Source: Mycobacterium sp. 3519A (lineage in GTDB: Bacteria; Actinomycetota; Actinomycetes; Mycobacteriales; Mycobacteriaceae). From it: a stretch of 64,000 bases of DNA. Position 1 is the first letter of the stretch, and the number at the start of each line of letters is the position of its first letter. Positions 8,835 to 17,380 of this stretch are shown here, piece by piece. Under the pieces are notes generated by a model, which saw only the letters and a program-made list of their open reading frames with translations, was not told the DNA's origin and did no database searches. The translations under genes were made by a program, and so were the position numbers. The stretch is taken from contig NZ_OESG01000013.1 in assembly GCF_900240945.1 (NCBI RefSeq), positions 496,001-560,000 on the forward strand, written 5' to 3'.

Positions 8835-10388
8835 ATGTTGCGGAAGCCAGCGACGCCGTATGCCGGAGGGGAGGACTCGACGGCCGCTGTGCCCCATCGC
8901 CGTCCTGAGTCGTCCCGAAGGTACAGCGTCTTCGCGCTTTGCGTGTTCGCGGCGGCCTGTATCGCGTTCGCGATAACCGCGCGGGACTTCTGGGACTACA
9001 CGCTGGACGATGCGTACATCAGCTTCCGCTACGCCCAGAACTGGGCCGACGGCAGTGGCTTGGTGTTCAACGCAGGCGAATACCCTCGCGCGGAGGGGAT
9101 TACTAGCCCGCTTTGGGCGATCGTCTTGTCAACGGGCGTCGCAGCGAAAATCGACCCCCTGCTGCTTGCGAAGTGTTTGGGTGTGATGGCGGTGCTCGCC
9201 GCTTCGGCAATCGTGGTCGTGACAGTGTTTAAAGTCCTGCGCGGCTCAACGACATTGTCAGTCGGGATGTCAAGCGCCTTCGCGATGGTGGCGGCGGCGA
9301 GCTTGATAAGTTCACCGTACATGGCGGTGAATTCCGTCTCTGGAATGGAAACCGTTCCAGCCGTTGCTGCCTACGCGGCGTTTCTGCTCAACGTTCTGCG
9401 GACCATGGAATTTGGGGCACGGCGATCCGTCGCGGTGGTGACTGGTTTTTGTGCTGTCGCGGTCCCGATGGTTCGCCCCGAAATGTTGCTCGCCGTGGCG
9501 GTTACGCTCCTTGGCGCATTCTTGATATGGCGGTCCAGCCGTGCCAACGTGGCGCTGTCCTTCGCCAGCTTTGTAAGCATCGGCGTAGTGTACTTCCTCA
9601 TCAGATATGCCTACTACGGTCTGCCTGTTCCTCTACCGTTCTATATAAAGCAGGGTGGGTTTGACTTCCCCGGCTGGGGTGATGTATCGGACTATGCGAA
9701 ATACGCTGTGCTGCTTGGATTGTCAAATGTGGTGGCGATCGGCTTCGCGACGTGTTCCATAGCGGGCAAACAAGGTAGGCCGGCGGCCGCAGCGATATTA
9801 GCGATCTCTGCTGGTGCCACCGCGCAGATGGCTTATTACGCGACCGTTCATCACATCATGGGGTTCGGGTTCCGCTATCTCATGCCAGTCTCGGTTGCCT
9901 TCACGATTGCAGGCGCCGTCGGTCTCGGCATGCTTTGCGCACGGATCGCAACGCGTACTGGGCTGCGAACAGCCGTCCTTGCGGCAACAGTTGTTGCGCT
10001 CCTTACGCCCAATGGACTTGCTTTGCCGCCGACCAAGAAGCTCGTCACTTGGTACAGCGAGGGCAAGCCGCTTACCGAAATCGCGACCGCCATGCGGGAT
10101 GCAGGAGTTGGGTCATTGTCCCTCGCGATCAACGACTGTGGCGTCATCCCCTACGTCACGCGATCGCGGGTTCTGGACTTAGCCGGGCTCAACGACCGCA
10201 CCATTGCTCGAGGGCACCGCGGCCACGCGCACGAGGCCGCGGTACTGGAGGTCTTGAGTGCTCGACCGGACCTCGTTTTGCTGGTAGCGAGTCGAGTCAA
10301 TGACCCATCATCGGTGTCGGGATTTGAAAACCTTTCCGATGCGGACATGCGTTCTCTCGGATATCTGTCGGCGGCAACTGAATACTGA
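8835..10388 (+). pseudogene. GT-C type membrane glycosyltransferase, 3' end displaced by an IS21 element
   Basis: Polytopic membrane protein with about ten hydrophobic segments. The first periplasmic-loop motif ([13 protein letters not shown], then [20 protein letters not shown]) is typical of GT-C polyprenyl-phosphate-sugar-dependent transferases such as arabinofuranosyl/mannosyl transferases. ATG at 8835 is used; the frame is open further upstream but into the methyltransferase gene. The IS element begins at 10366, so the last seven residues and the stop at 10386-10388 come from IS sequence. The native end lies at 12558-12679: removing the IS plus one target copy gives a continuous 550-residue frame. 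The truncated protein lacks about 40 native C-terminal residues and may be partly functional or dead. Confidence 0.82.
10361..10365. repeat. Target-site duplication, left copy (ATATC)
   Basis: The five bases ATATC immediately precede the left IS terminus and recur directly after the right terminus at 12553-12557. This length is normal for IS21-family insertion and shows that the element arrived by transposition and has not rearranged since. Confidence 0.85.
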
Positions 10389-10417
10389 CCAGAGCGCGGC
10401 AACTGAATTTTGACCAG
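10372..10417. repeat. Left-end transposase-binding repeats of the IS21 element
   Basis: Two direct 21-bp units, CGGCAACTGAATACTGACCAG and a copy differing at two positions, lie at 10372-10392 and 10397-10417. They match the two inverted units at the right end (12501-12521, 12526-12546), giving the nested terminal repeats typical of IS21. Confidence 0.85.
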
Positions 10418-10460
10418 CTTCCTGGAGACCCTTGGCTTGGTTGAGCCAGGGAGGAAGCGA

Positions 10461-11696
10461 GTGTTGAGCGTGGAGGACTGGGCAGAGATCCGGCGGTTGC
10501 GTCGGTCGGAGCAATTGTCGATTTCTGAGGTGGCGCGGGTGATGGGGGTGGCTCGCAATACCGTGAAGGCGGCGTTGGCCAGTGACCGGCCGCCGAAGTA
10601 TCAACGGGTGTCGGCGGGGTCGGTCGTTGATGAGGCCGAGCCGCGGATTAGGGAGTTGCTGGCGGCGTATCCGAGGATGCCGGCGACGGTGATCGCCGAG
10701 CGGATTGGCTGGCGGTATTCGATCCGCACGCTCAGTGAGCGGGTGCGCGAGTTGCGGCCGGTGTATCTGCCGCCAGATCCGGCATCGCGCACGACGTATC
10801 AGGCTGGAGAAATCGCGCAGTGCGACTTGTGGTTCCCCGACGTTGCGGTTCCGGTCGGCCATGGTCAGGTGCGCACGGCCACGGCGCTGCCGGTGCTGAC
10901 GATGGTCTGTGGGTATTCGCGGTGGGCCTCGGCGCTGTTGATTCCCACCCGCAGCGCCGAGGATCTGTATGCCGCTTGGTGGCAACATCTTTCGGTGCTG
11001 GGCGCAGTGCCGCGAGTGTTCGTCTGGGATGGTGAGGGCGCCGTCGGGCGGTGGCGGGCGCGGATGCCGGAGCTGACGGCGGCCTGTCAGGCGTTCCGCG
11101 GGACGGTGGCCGCCAAGGTCATCATCTGCAAGCCCGGCGATCCCGAAGCCAAAGGCCTTGTCGAACGCTTTCACGACTACCTGGAGCGGGCGTTTCTGCC
11201 GGGTCGAGTGTTCGACTCGCCGTCAGATTTCAACGCTCAACTGAACCAGTGGCTGGTGATCGCCAATCACCGCCAGCATCGGGTGTTGGGATGCCGACCG
11301 GCGGATCGGGTCGAGGCTGACCGGGCCGCGATGGTGCCGTTGCCGCCGGTGGCGCCGGCCACCGGGTGGCGCACCCATGCCCGGCTGCCGCGCGATCACT
11401 ACGTGCGCCTGGACGCCAACGACTACTCGGTGCACCCCGCTGCAGTCGGCCGGCGCATCGAGGTCGTCGCGGATCTGGCCCGTGTTCGGGTGTGGTGCGC
11501 GGGTCGGTTGGTCGCCGACCACGACCGGATCTGGGCCAAGCATCAAACGATCAGCGACCCCGAACACGTTGCGGCGGCTAAAGTTCTGCGCCGCAACCGC
11601 TTCGACGTCGTCACGCTCCCAACTCAAGTCGAGGTCGAGCAGCGGTCGTTGACCGACTACGACGCCCTGATCGACATCGACGGGCCGGTGGCGTGA
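10461..11696 (+). CDS. istA: IS21 family transposase IstA
   Basis: DDE transposase of the IS21 family. Residues about 1-45 form an HTH (LSISEVARVMGVARNTVKAAL). The catalytic core shows QCDLWFPD, VFVWDGEGA and KGLVERFHDYLERAF, giving the D, D and E residues, and a C-terminal beta domain follows. The chosen GTG at 10461 has a strong Shine-Dalgarno (GGGAGGAAG) seven bases upstream; the frame extends to a TTG at 10410 inside the terminal repeat, which is less likely. About 411 residues is normal. Its stop overlaps the istB start (GTGATGG), the usual translational coupling in IS21. Confidence 0.93.
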   Translation: MLSVEDWAEIRRLRRSEQLSISEVARVMGVARNTVKAALASDRPPKYQRVSAGSVVDEAEPRIRELLAAYPRMPATVIAERIGWRYSIRTLSERVRELRPVYLPPDPASRTTYQAGEIAQCDLWFPDVAVPVGHGQVRTATALPVLTMVCGYSRWASALLIPTRSAEDLYAAWWQHLSVLGAVPRVFVWDGEGAVGRWRARMPELTAACQAFRGTVAAKVIICKPGDPEAKGLVERFHDYLERAFLPGRVFDSPSDFNAQLNQWLVIANHRQHRVLGCRPADRVEADRAAMVPLPPVAPATGWRTHARLPRDHYVRLDANDYSVHPAAVGRRIEVVADLARVRVWCAGRLVADHDRIWAKHQTISDPEHVAAAKVLRRNRFDVVTLPTQVEVEQRSLTDYDALIDIDGPVA

Positions 11697-12493
11697 TGGC
11701 CACCAAGACCACCACCGCCAGCCGCGACGTGACTGCCGAGCTGGCGTATCTGACCCGGGCGCTCAAGGCGCCCACGTTGCGGGAGGCCGTCGAGCGGCTC
11801 GCCGAGCGAGCTCGAACCGAGACGTGGAGCTACGAGGAGTTCTTGGCGGCGTGTCTGCAGCGCGAAGTGTCGGCGCGCGAGTCTCACGGCGGTGAAGGAA
11901 GAATCCGTACTGCCCGGTTTCCCTCGCGGAAGTCGTTGGAGGAGTTCGACTTCGACCACGCCCGTGGCCTCAAACGCGACACCATCGCCCATCTGGGCAC
12001 GCTGGACTTCGTCACCGCCCGCGACAACGTCGTGTTCCTCGGGCCGCCAGGGACAGGCAAGACGCACCTGGCTATCGGGATCGCGATCCGGGCTTGCCAG
12101 GCCGGACACCGCGTCCTGTTCGCCACCGCCAGCCAGTGGGTCGACCGCCTGGCCGCGGCACATCACGGCGGCACACTGCAAGCCGAACTCGTCCGGCTGG
12201 CCCGCTACCCACTCTTGGTCGTCGACGAGGTCGGCTACATACCGTTCGAACCCGAAGCCGCCAACCTGTTCTTCCAACTGGTGTCCTCCCGATACGAACG
12301 CGCCAGCCTCATCGTCACCTCCAACAAGCCCTTCGGCCGCTGGGGCGAAGTCTTCGGCGACGACGTCGTCGCAGCAGCCATGATCGACCGCCTCGTTCAC
12401 CACGCCGAAGTCATCTCACTAAAAGGAGACAGCTACCGCATCAAAGACCGAGACCTCGGCCGCGTCCCCAACGTCACGGCCGACGACCAATGA
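11693..12493 (+). CDS. istB: IS21 family helper ATPase IstB
   Basis: AAA+ helper ATPase (DnaA/DnaC-like) that assembles with IstA to select and remodel target DNA. Walker A is VVFLGPPGTGKTHLAIG at about residues 103-119, Walker B is LLVVDEVGYIPFEP near 178, followed by sensor-1-like IVTSNKPFGRWGEVF and the arginine-containing AMIDRLVHHAEVISLKG. 266 residues is full length. The start is GTG 11693 or ATG 11696. The gene is intact, which supports a functional element. Confidence 0.95.
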   Translation: MMATKTTTASRDVTAELAYLTRALKAPTLREAVERLAERARTETWSYEEFLAACLQREVSARESHGGEGRIRTARFPSRKSLEEFDFDHARGLKRDTIAHLGTLDFVTARDNVVFLGPPGTGKTHLAIGIAIRACQAGHRVLFATASQWVDRLAAAHHGGTLQAELVRLARYPLLVVDEVGYIPFEPEAANLFFQLVSSRYERASLIVTSNKPFGRWGEVFGDDVVAAAMIDRLVHHAEVISLKGDSYRIKDRDLGRVPNVTADDQ

Positions 12494-12500
12494 CCCCAAG

Positions 12501-12546
12501 CTGGTCAAAATTCACTTGCCGACAACTGATCAAGATTCAGCTGCCG
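12501..12546. repeat. Right-end transposase-binding repeats of the IS21 element
   Basis: Two 21-bp units at 12501-12521 (CTGGTCAAAATTCACTTGCCG) and 12526-12546 are inverted relative to the left-end units and have the same 25-bp periodicity. They lie just downstream of the istB stop and end six bases before the IS terminus. Confidence 0.85.
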
Positions 12547-12552
12547 TTGACA

Positions 12553-12557
12553 ATATC
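12553..12557. repeat. Target-site duplication, right copy (ATATC)
   Basis: ATATC directly follows the right IS terminus and matches the copy at 10361-10365. Fusing the flanks at this repeat restores the interrupted reading frame. Confidence 0.85.
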
Positions 12558-12679
12558 GACTGGCGGGCACAATAGAAGCTGCAGCGGGCTACAACTATCT
12601 GGTGTACGTGTACTCCTCGGCTGCGAATCCTGTGCTCAAGCGTTTGCAAGTCGATGGGACGATGACCGCTGTGACATGA
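12558..12679 (+). pseudogene. Displaced 3' end of the GT-C membrane glycosyltransferase gene
   Basis: Joined to base 10365, this segment continues the interrupted frame as GYRLAGTIEAAAGYNYLVYV and on to a TGA at 12677-12679, adding about 40 residues. The combined length (1531 + 122 bases) is an exact multiple of three and the continuation is free of stops, so it is the native C-terminus. On its own it has no start and should not be translated except by read-through from the IS. After it, 12680-12902 contains nothing recognisable. Confidence 0.8.
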
Positions 12680-12902
12680 GCGATCTCTGCGTTTCGAGAA
12701 AGGCCGCATCGGTCGACCACCTGAGGCGGCGTGCGCCTGCGAATGGATGCACACCCGCAAGCGGCTAGGCCAGATCGTTGGCATGGCGGCTAATATGCGA
12801 CGACCGTATTGCGGCACAGCGCGTCCGACTATTCGACTGTTCGGCGAACGGCGCCGCACCCCTAGGACGAGGCATACGCGCTAAGTTAGACGCGACGACA
12901 AG

Positions 12903-13913
12903 CTAGAGGACGCGCTCACCGCCCTGGTATAGGCCTCGCGCAGTTCCGACGCGTAACATCGCGCGGACTGCGGCCTCCTCGATCGGCCTCCAATGGACCG
13001 CTGCGGCAGCAAGGGCGACGCCACTGAGTCCGAATCTCATTGCTGCCCATGCGGTGCCTGACCGTGCCGCCCAAAGAAGCGGCCGTAGGGCTCTCCGCGG
13101 CGGCGGGACTTTGTCAAGCTCGCGGAGTCGAGGGTACGCCTGGTAGAGGGCCGCGCGCCCGAGGCCAGCGTTGTAGGCGTCGGCGCTGGCGTGCCAGACG
13201 GAGCGGCGGTACCAGTGCCAAGACCGTAGCGTTGGGTCGAAAATGCCTGCCAGCCCGACCTCGCGAAGTCGCATTCCGAAGTCGCGGTCGTCGTGATACC
13301 CAGCGGAAGTTCTGGGCAAAGCGGCGGCGGCGAGCCAACTCCGACGTGTGACAGAGCAATTCCCGCCCCATAAACCGAGCAACACCGCATCCGGATCGGC
13401 CCGGTAGCGGGCGCAGGCGCGTTCGTAGTTTTTGGCGTAGATCTGCACCGTCGCTTGCGGTGTAAATCGACTCGGCGGCAGCGGAATCACGGGCATATAA
13501 CCCAGTACGACGAGGTCCTTTCTTTCGGCATGATGACGGGCGTGCCCGCTTACCATTCCAGCTTCGGGCTCGACGTCATCGTCGAGGGTCAGCACGATTT
13601 CCGAACTTGCGAGTCGCACACCTTCGTTACGAGCGATTTGGCCGTGGTCGTCATCCTGCACACCGTTACGGTGCCCGGCCCTGTCGTAGCGGATTGTGCA
13701 CGTGGAAAGTACGCGGGTGTCCCGGTCAGCGTAGCTTTGGACAACGTGCTCAGTGGCCGCGTCCGGTCGATCGAACACGATAATCAGCTCCGCCGTCGCG
13801 GGATCGGCGAGCAGACGTGATATGGCGCGATCAATCAGCCGCGAGCGGCCTCCGGCGGTCGGAATCACCACACTTACCGTCGGAAATTGTTCGGCTAGTT
13901 CGACGATCGGCAC
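12903..13913 (-). CDS. GT2 family glycosyltransferase
   Basis: Family 2 glycosyltransferase, 336 residues: VSVVIPTAGGRSRLIDRAISRLL at the start, IIVFDRPD instead of the usual DDGS, and VLTLDDDVEPEAGMV as the metal-binding acidic motif near residue 115. GLWGGNCSVTRRSWL and DDRDFGMRLREVGLAGIFDP complete the acceptor/catalytic region. A weakly hydrophobic C-terminal stretch might associate with the membrane. Its start lies within the last codons of the upstream minus-strand GT2 gene (19-base overlap), so both are in one operon with the Wzz/BY-kinase gene. Confidence 0.88.
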   Translation of the reverse strand: MPIVELAEQFPTVSVVIPTAGGRSRLIDRAISRLLADPATAELIIVFDRPDAATEHVVQSYADRDTRVLSTCTIRYDRAGHRNGVQDDDHGQIARNEGVRLASSEIVLTLDDDVEPEAGMVSGHARHHAERKDLVVLGYMPVIPLPPSRFTPQATVQIYAKNYERACARYRADPDAVLLGLWGGNCSVTRRSWLAAAALPRTSAGYHDDRDFGMRLREVGLAGIFDPTLRSWHWYRRSVWHASADAYNAGLGRAALYQAYPRLRELDKVPPPRRALRPLLWAARSGTAWAAMRFGLSGVALAAAAVHWRPIEEAAVRAMLRVGTARGLYQGGERVL

Positions 13914-14887
13914 ACCTCAGAAAGCGTCTCGGCGTTGACGTTAAGCGCGGCCTCGAGCCAACCTGGCGCGACCGCCTGCCGCTGGCTGCGGCCCAGGTGG
14001 CGCGCGAACGACATCGCCCGCTCGCCTCCCAGCATCATCGCAACCCCTCGTATCGCATCCTGCGGATTGCGCGTAACTCGTGCTAGCCGAATGTATGCCG
14101 CCGCAGTGCCTCGGCGGTCGCCAGCCAACCGGCGTGCGTTGATCCTCCATCGCCACCATCCGGCCATGTCGATCGATGCAGCGTTCGCCGCGCTGGCCTC
14201 GGTGTACTTCTCGTTGAGATACCGCAACTCATCCATGAGACCGGTATCGTCAATCTGCATGTTTGCGCCGTGCAGCCGGTAAGCAATGAGAGGCTCGTCG
14301 ACGGCAACTGCGGCGCCTGCCTGGCTTAGGCGCAGCACGAAGTCCCAGTCCGCAAGGTGTTGCAGTGCCGTATCGAACACGCCGGCCCGCTCGATCAGAC
14401 TCGCCGAGGTGATGACATTCGACGCGATGTAGGGGATGACTCGGCTGGACAGCAACCGCCGGTGCAGGTTCGAGTCGGCGCGTGGCGCCGATTCGGAACT
14501 GGTCACCCGACCCTGACGATCGATGGCTACGCCACCAGTGAATGCGAAGTCCGCATGCGTGGCGGCGGCGGCGTCAAGTTGTAATCGCAGTTTGCTAGGC
14601 GCCCACAGGTCATCGTCGTCGAGCAGCGCAATCCACGGCGCATGTGCGGCAGCGATGCCCACGTTGCGTGCGGCCGACACGCCCATGGGATGTGAATGGC
14701 GAATCACCCGGAGGCGCTCGAGCGCCCAGTCGGATAGGACCGTGTCGACGGGGCGGCAAGACCCGTCATCGACAATAATGACTTCCGCTGTGGTGGCCTC
14801 CTGTCCCAAAACACTGACCAATGTGGACGGCAACCAGTCGCTTCGATCTCGCGTCGGGATGACGATCGAGATTTCGGGTTCCGTCAC
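13895..14887 (-). CDS. GT2 family glycosyltransferase
   Basis: Family 2 glycosyltransferase, 330 residues. Motifs: ISIVIPTRDRSDWLPSTL, IIVDDGSCRPVDTVL, GVSAARNVGIAAAHAPWIALL and the metal site LLDDDDLWAPSKLRLQ near residue 92; HLADWDFVLRLSQAG carries the probable catalytic base. The start overlaps the end of the Wzz/BY-kinase gene by four bases and the stop overlaps the next GT2 gene, so the order of transcription is kinase, this GT, next GT. Confidence 0.9.
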   Translation of the reverse strand: MTEPEISIVIPTRDRSDWLPSTLVSVLGQEATTAEVIIVDDGSCRPVDTVLSDWALERLRVIRHSHPMGVSAARNVGIAAAHAPWIALLDDDDLWAPSKLRLQLDAAAATHADFAFTGGVAIDRQGRVTSSESAPRADSNLHRRLLSSRVIPYIASNVITSASLIERAGVFDTALQHLADWDFVLRLSQAGAAVAVDEPLIAYRLHGANMQIDDTGLMDELRYLNEKYTEASAANAASIDMAGWWRWRINARRLAGDRRGTAAAYIRLARVTRNPQDAIRGVAMMLGGERAMSFARHLGRSQRQAVAPGWLEAALNVNAETLSEVCRSSN

Positions 14888-16371
14888 CGGTCCTGATTGC
14901 GGCGAATCGAGCGGGTCGTTTGATGACGCGGAGGGTTTGTCAGTGGCGGCCCTTCGCTGTAGTAGCTGTACTTGTAAGCCGCATTCCGGCGTGCGGGTGT
15001 CATCGTGAACACGGCGCCGAGGATCCGGGCTTCGACTTTCTTGAGATTTTCAACAGCTTGTGCCAGCTGCGCGCGTGTGGTCTTCGCGAATCGGCCGATT
15101 ATTAATACACCATCGGAAGCAGCCGCGAGAATGGCGGCATCAGTGACCGGCAGGAGCGGCGACGAATCTACGATCACATAGTCGAAGTTCGAGCGCAGTT
15201 CGCTGAGAACTTTCTTGTTCGTGACCGATCCAAGCAGCTCACTCGGATTCGGAGGAAGAGCTCCCGAGGTGAGGACAGTGAGTCCCGGGAATCTTGTCTT
15301 CTGAAGGACCTCGCTAAGGGAGGCCTTGCCACTGAGCACTGTGCTGAATCCGACTGACCCAATCAAGTCGAGGTAATCGGCCAGCTTTGGACGTCGCATA
15401 TCTCCATCAACGAGCACGACGTTGTGCTCCGCCTCGGCTAGCGCCAGCGCGATATTGATCGACGTTGTGCTTTTGCCCTCGCCTGGCAAGGAACTAGAGA
15501 CTACGAGCAGGCGGGGCGGGTTATCCACCTCGAGGAACTGCAGATTGGTCCGGAATTCTCTAAATGCCTCGGCTATAGGTGACCCATCATTCGCGAAGGA
15601 GATCGCAGGATCGGTCTTTCGGTGCTTATCGACAGGAATGTTGGCGACAAGTCCGGCGCCCGTAACCTCCTCGAGGACTCGTTTATCACTTACCGCGGTG
15701 TCCAACCTGTCGCGGAGGAGTGCGAAACCGATTCCAAGCAGCACGCCTAAGGCCAGCCCGACTAACAAGTTTCGAGAGGTATTCGGAACGACGGGATCAG
15801 GGCGAACCGAGGCGCGTTGCTCAACGACAACGCGCGCGTCGGGCTTGTCACCGTCCGGGGCAGTCTCCAATTCCTTGACCATGGCGACAAACTCCGCCGA
15901 CAACACGTCGGCGATCTCACGCGCTTGGGCGGGTGAGGGGTCACGAACCGATACATCTATTAGAACGGTGCCGGGTGCGGAACTGGCCTTGATCTCTTTC
16001 TGCAAGTCTTCGGCGGACATGTTCAGGCGAAGCTTGTCGATAGCCCGCTGCGACAGCGTTTCACCCATGATCAGCTTGGTGTACGAGAGCACGCGGTCTT
16101 GCGACGATAGGTTGCCCTCGTATACCTCGCTCGCGGATCCACCGGCCGCCGTGGACACAAACAATCGCGTCTGAGCCTCATAGAGCGGCGTCGTCAGCAA
16201 CGTGATCGCAGTGGCCGCCGCGAGAGAGAGGACCGCAATACCACAAACGATCAGCCACCGAGTGCGCAATATCCGCATGAAGTCCTGAAAAGTCAAAGCG
16301 GCCCCCTCGTCGCTATAAGTCCGCCCCGTGCGCCGTAGGACAGCGACGTTGCGGTTTGCCAGATCATACAT
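14884..16371 (-). CDS. Wzz/CapA-type chain-length protein fused to BY-kinase domain (Wzc-like)
   Basis: Polysaccharide co-polymerase that sets chain length and drives Wzy-dependent export by cyclic tyrosine phosphorylation. The N-terminal Wzz domain has TM1 (LIVCGIAVLSLAAATAITLL) and TM2 (LLVGLALGVLLGIGFALL) flanking an extracytoplasmic helical region with the conserved V(R)PDPVVPNTSRN before TM2. The C-terminal CpsD-like kinase has Walker A SSLPGEGKST near residue 295, Walker A' LVDGDMRRPKL, and Walker B YVIVDSSPLL. A short Tyr cluster (YKYSYYSEG) near the end is the probable autophosphorylation site. The frame opens at 16371, but a TTG at 16294-16296 preceded by GAGGGGG, just before TFQDFMRIL, may be the true start. 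The single-chain organisation is like proteobacterial Wzc. Confidence 0.92.
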   Translation of the reverse strand: MYDLANRNVAVLRRTGRTYSDEGAALTFQDFMRILRTRWLIVCGIAVLSLAAATAITLLTTPLYEAQTRLFVSTAAGGSASEVYEGNLSSQDRVLSYTKLIMGETLSQRAIDKLRLNMSAEDLQKEIKASSAPGTVLIDVSVRDPSPAQAREIADVLSAEFVAMVKELETAPDGDKPDARVVVEQRASVRPDPVVPNTSRNLLVGLALGVLLGIGFALLRDRLDTAVSDKRVLEEVTGAGLVANIPVDKHRKTDPAISFANDGSPIAEAFREFRTNLQFLEVDNPPRLLVVSSSLPGEGKSTTSINIALALAEAEHNVVLVDGDMRRPKLADYLDLIGSVGFSTVLSGKASLSEVLQKTRFPGLTVLTSGALPPNPSELLGSVTNKKVLSELRSNFDYVIVDSSPLLPVTDAAILAAASDGVLIIGRFAKTTRAQLAQAVENLKKVEARILGAVFTMTPARRNAAYKYSYYSEGPPLTNPPRHQTTRSIRRNQDR

Positions 16372-17023
16372 TTCTGAGTTACTGACCAGCTCTGGATAGC
16401 GAGATCAGCCGCGAGCCAAAGCGTGCCTACACACGAGAAACTCGAAGTCAGCCGCGGCCCATGTCGCTGTGCACATCAATCTGAGGTTGCGCGTTAGCGC
16501 AATACGTTGGCCGGCGGCGATCTTCTGGTGAGAATGCACCACCACGGCCTCCTCGTCGTAGATCCCCTGCCGGAAACCAGCCAGCGACTCGTCGCCCGAG
16601 AAGGCGAGTAGATGTCGAGTGGGGGCGGCCTCGGCGTGGGCGACTTGATCAGCATTCGCTCTGCCGACAGTGGCGCCACCGCTGGAGTGGGAGTGCAGCA
16701 CATCCGCCCCTAGGTACGGTCTAATGCCGAGCGAGATCATCGACTGCGTGAGGTCGACGCGCCACCACGATTCGTTCCGCGATAGGTGGCCACGCGCCTA
16801 GCTACTCGAGCGGTCGGCACCTCCGCCTCCGTCAGCGCCTCGCGGAGCGGCGGGCGATCAGTGGTGATCTTGTTTGCCAGAGATGCCGTCGTTTGCGATG
16901 TCATGTCCGCCATTGAGACGACATCACAAATTCAGCAAAACTACACAGGTTGGCTCTTGCGGCCTGATCTCGATGGCACACACTTCAAACGCCCAGTTAG
17001 TATGGGGTTAAGTCGCCTAACCG

Positions 17024-17045
17024 TAGGGAAACTCCTGATTCCCTA
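17024..17045. repeat. 7-bp inverted repeat upstream of UXS-UGD
   Basis: Perfect arms TAGGGAA and TTCCCTA are separated by eight bases (17031-17038). There is no T-run, so it is more like an operator or a processed hairpin than a terminator. No function can be assigned. Confidence 0.3.
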
Positions 17046-17179
17046 GCGTCTACATGGTTAATACGCTATGTTTTGCATGAGGCGTAAGGAAGCCGAGCTG
17101 TCCGATTGCCAAAGTTGGTTGCGGCAGGTGTGCAGGGGGGTAGCCGGCGGCACCGGATTCCCGAAGTCTCGACAGCAAA

Positions 17180-17198
17180 GTTGTCGCAGTACGACAAC
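17180..17198. promoter_or_regulatory. Palindromic operator-like site upstream of UXS-UGD
   Basis: Perfect arms GTTGTCG and CGACAAC with a 5-base spacer lie about 180 bases upstream of the UXS-UGD start. The size and symmetry suit a dimeric HTH regulator. The cognate protein is unknown. Confidence 0.35.
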
Positions 17199-17380
17199 AC
17201 GGGGGTTAGGACGCTGATGCCGTGCTCTGCGCGTAGCCGCCAAGCCGACCTCGTTCGGCTGGCTTGGCGGAATTCTGGGCATTGGTCTCGACCCAGCGTC
17301 CGCGCGCCCCTAGACACTCGTCACCAGCTGCCCCCCGCGGCGTCAACTGTCCTGCCTGAGGCGCGGAACAAGGAGGGGAA

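Larger units (their letters stand above)
10366..12552 (+). mobile_element. Complete IS21-family insertion sequence (about 2.19 kb)
   Basis: The element begins TGTCGGCGGC and ends GCCGTTGACA, matching the TGT...ACA ends of the family. Each end carries two 21-bp repeats spaced 25 bp apart: 10372-10392 and 10397-10417 on the left (19/21 identical), and 12501-12521 and 12526-12546 in inverse orientation on the right. These are the multiple transposase-binding repeats expected of IS21. Inside are an intact istA and istB with overlapping stop/start. The flanks carry a 5-bp duplication, ATATC. Everything needed for transposition appears intact, so it is probably active or recently active. Confidence 0.95.
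16372..17380. other. 1-kb intergenic region between the kinase operon and the UXS-UGD gene
   Basis: About 1 kb between divergent transcription units with no convincing intact gene. A 111-codon minus-strand frame (16405-16740) starts with ADVLHSHSSGGATVGR, which recalls the (D)xxHxHSS motif of GT4 enzymes, but the rest does not match and it may be a decayed fragment or chance. Two inverted repeats lie nearer the UXS-UGD gene (17024-17045 and 17180-17198). The region probably holds promoters and regulator sites for both directions. Confidence 0.5.

Noticed and set aside
16405..16740. A 111-codon minus-strand frame starting like a GT4 enzyme (ADVLHSHSS)
   Set aside because: Only one short motif matches and the remainder does not; too weak to call a gene, though it may be a remnant. 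Kept as a note in the intergenic entry.
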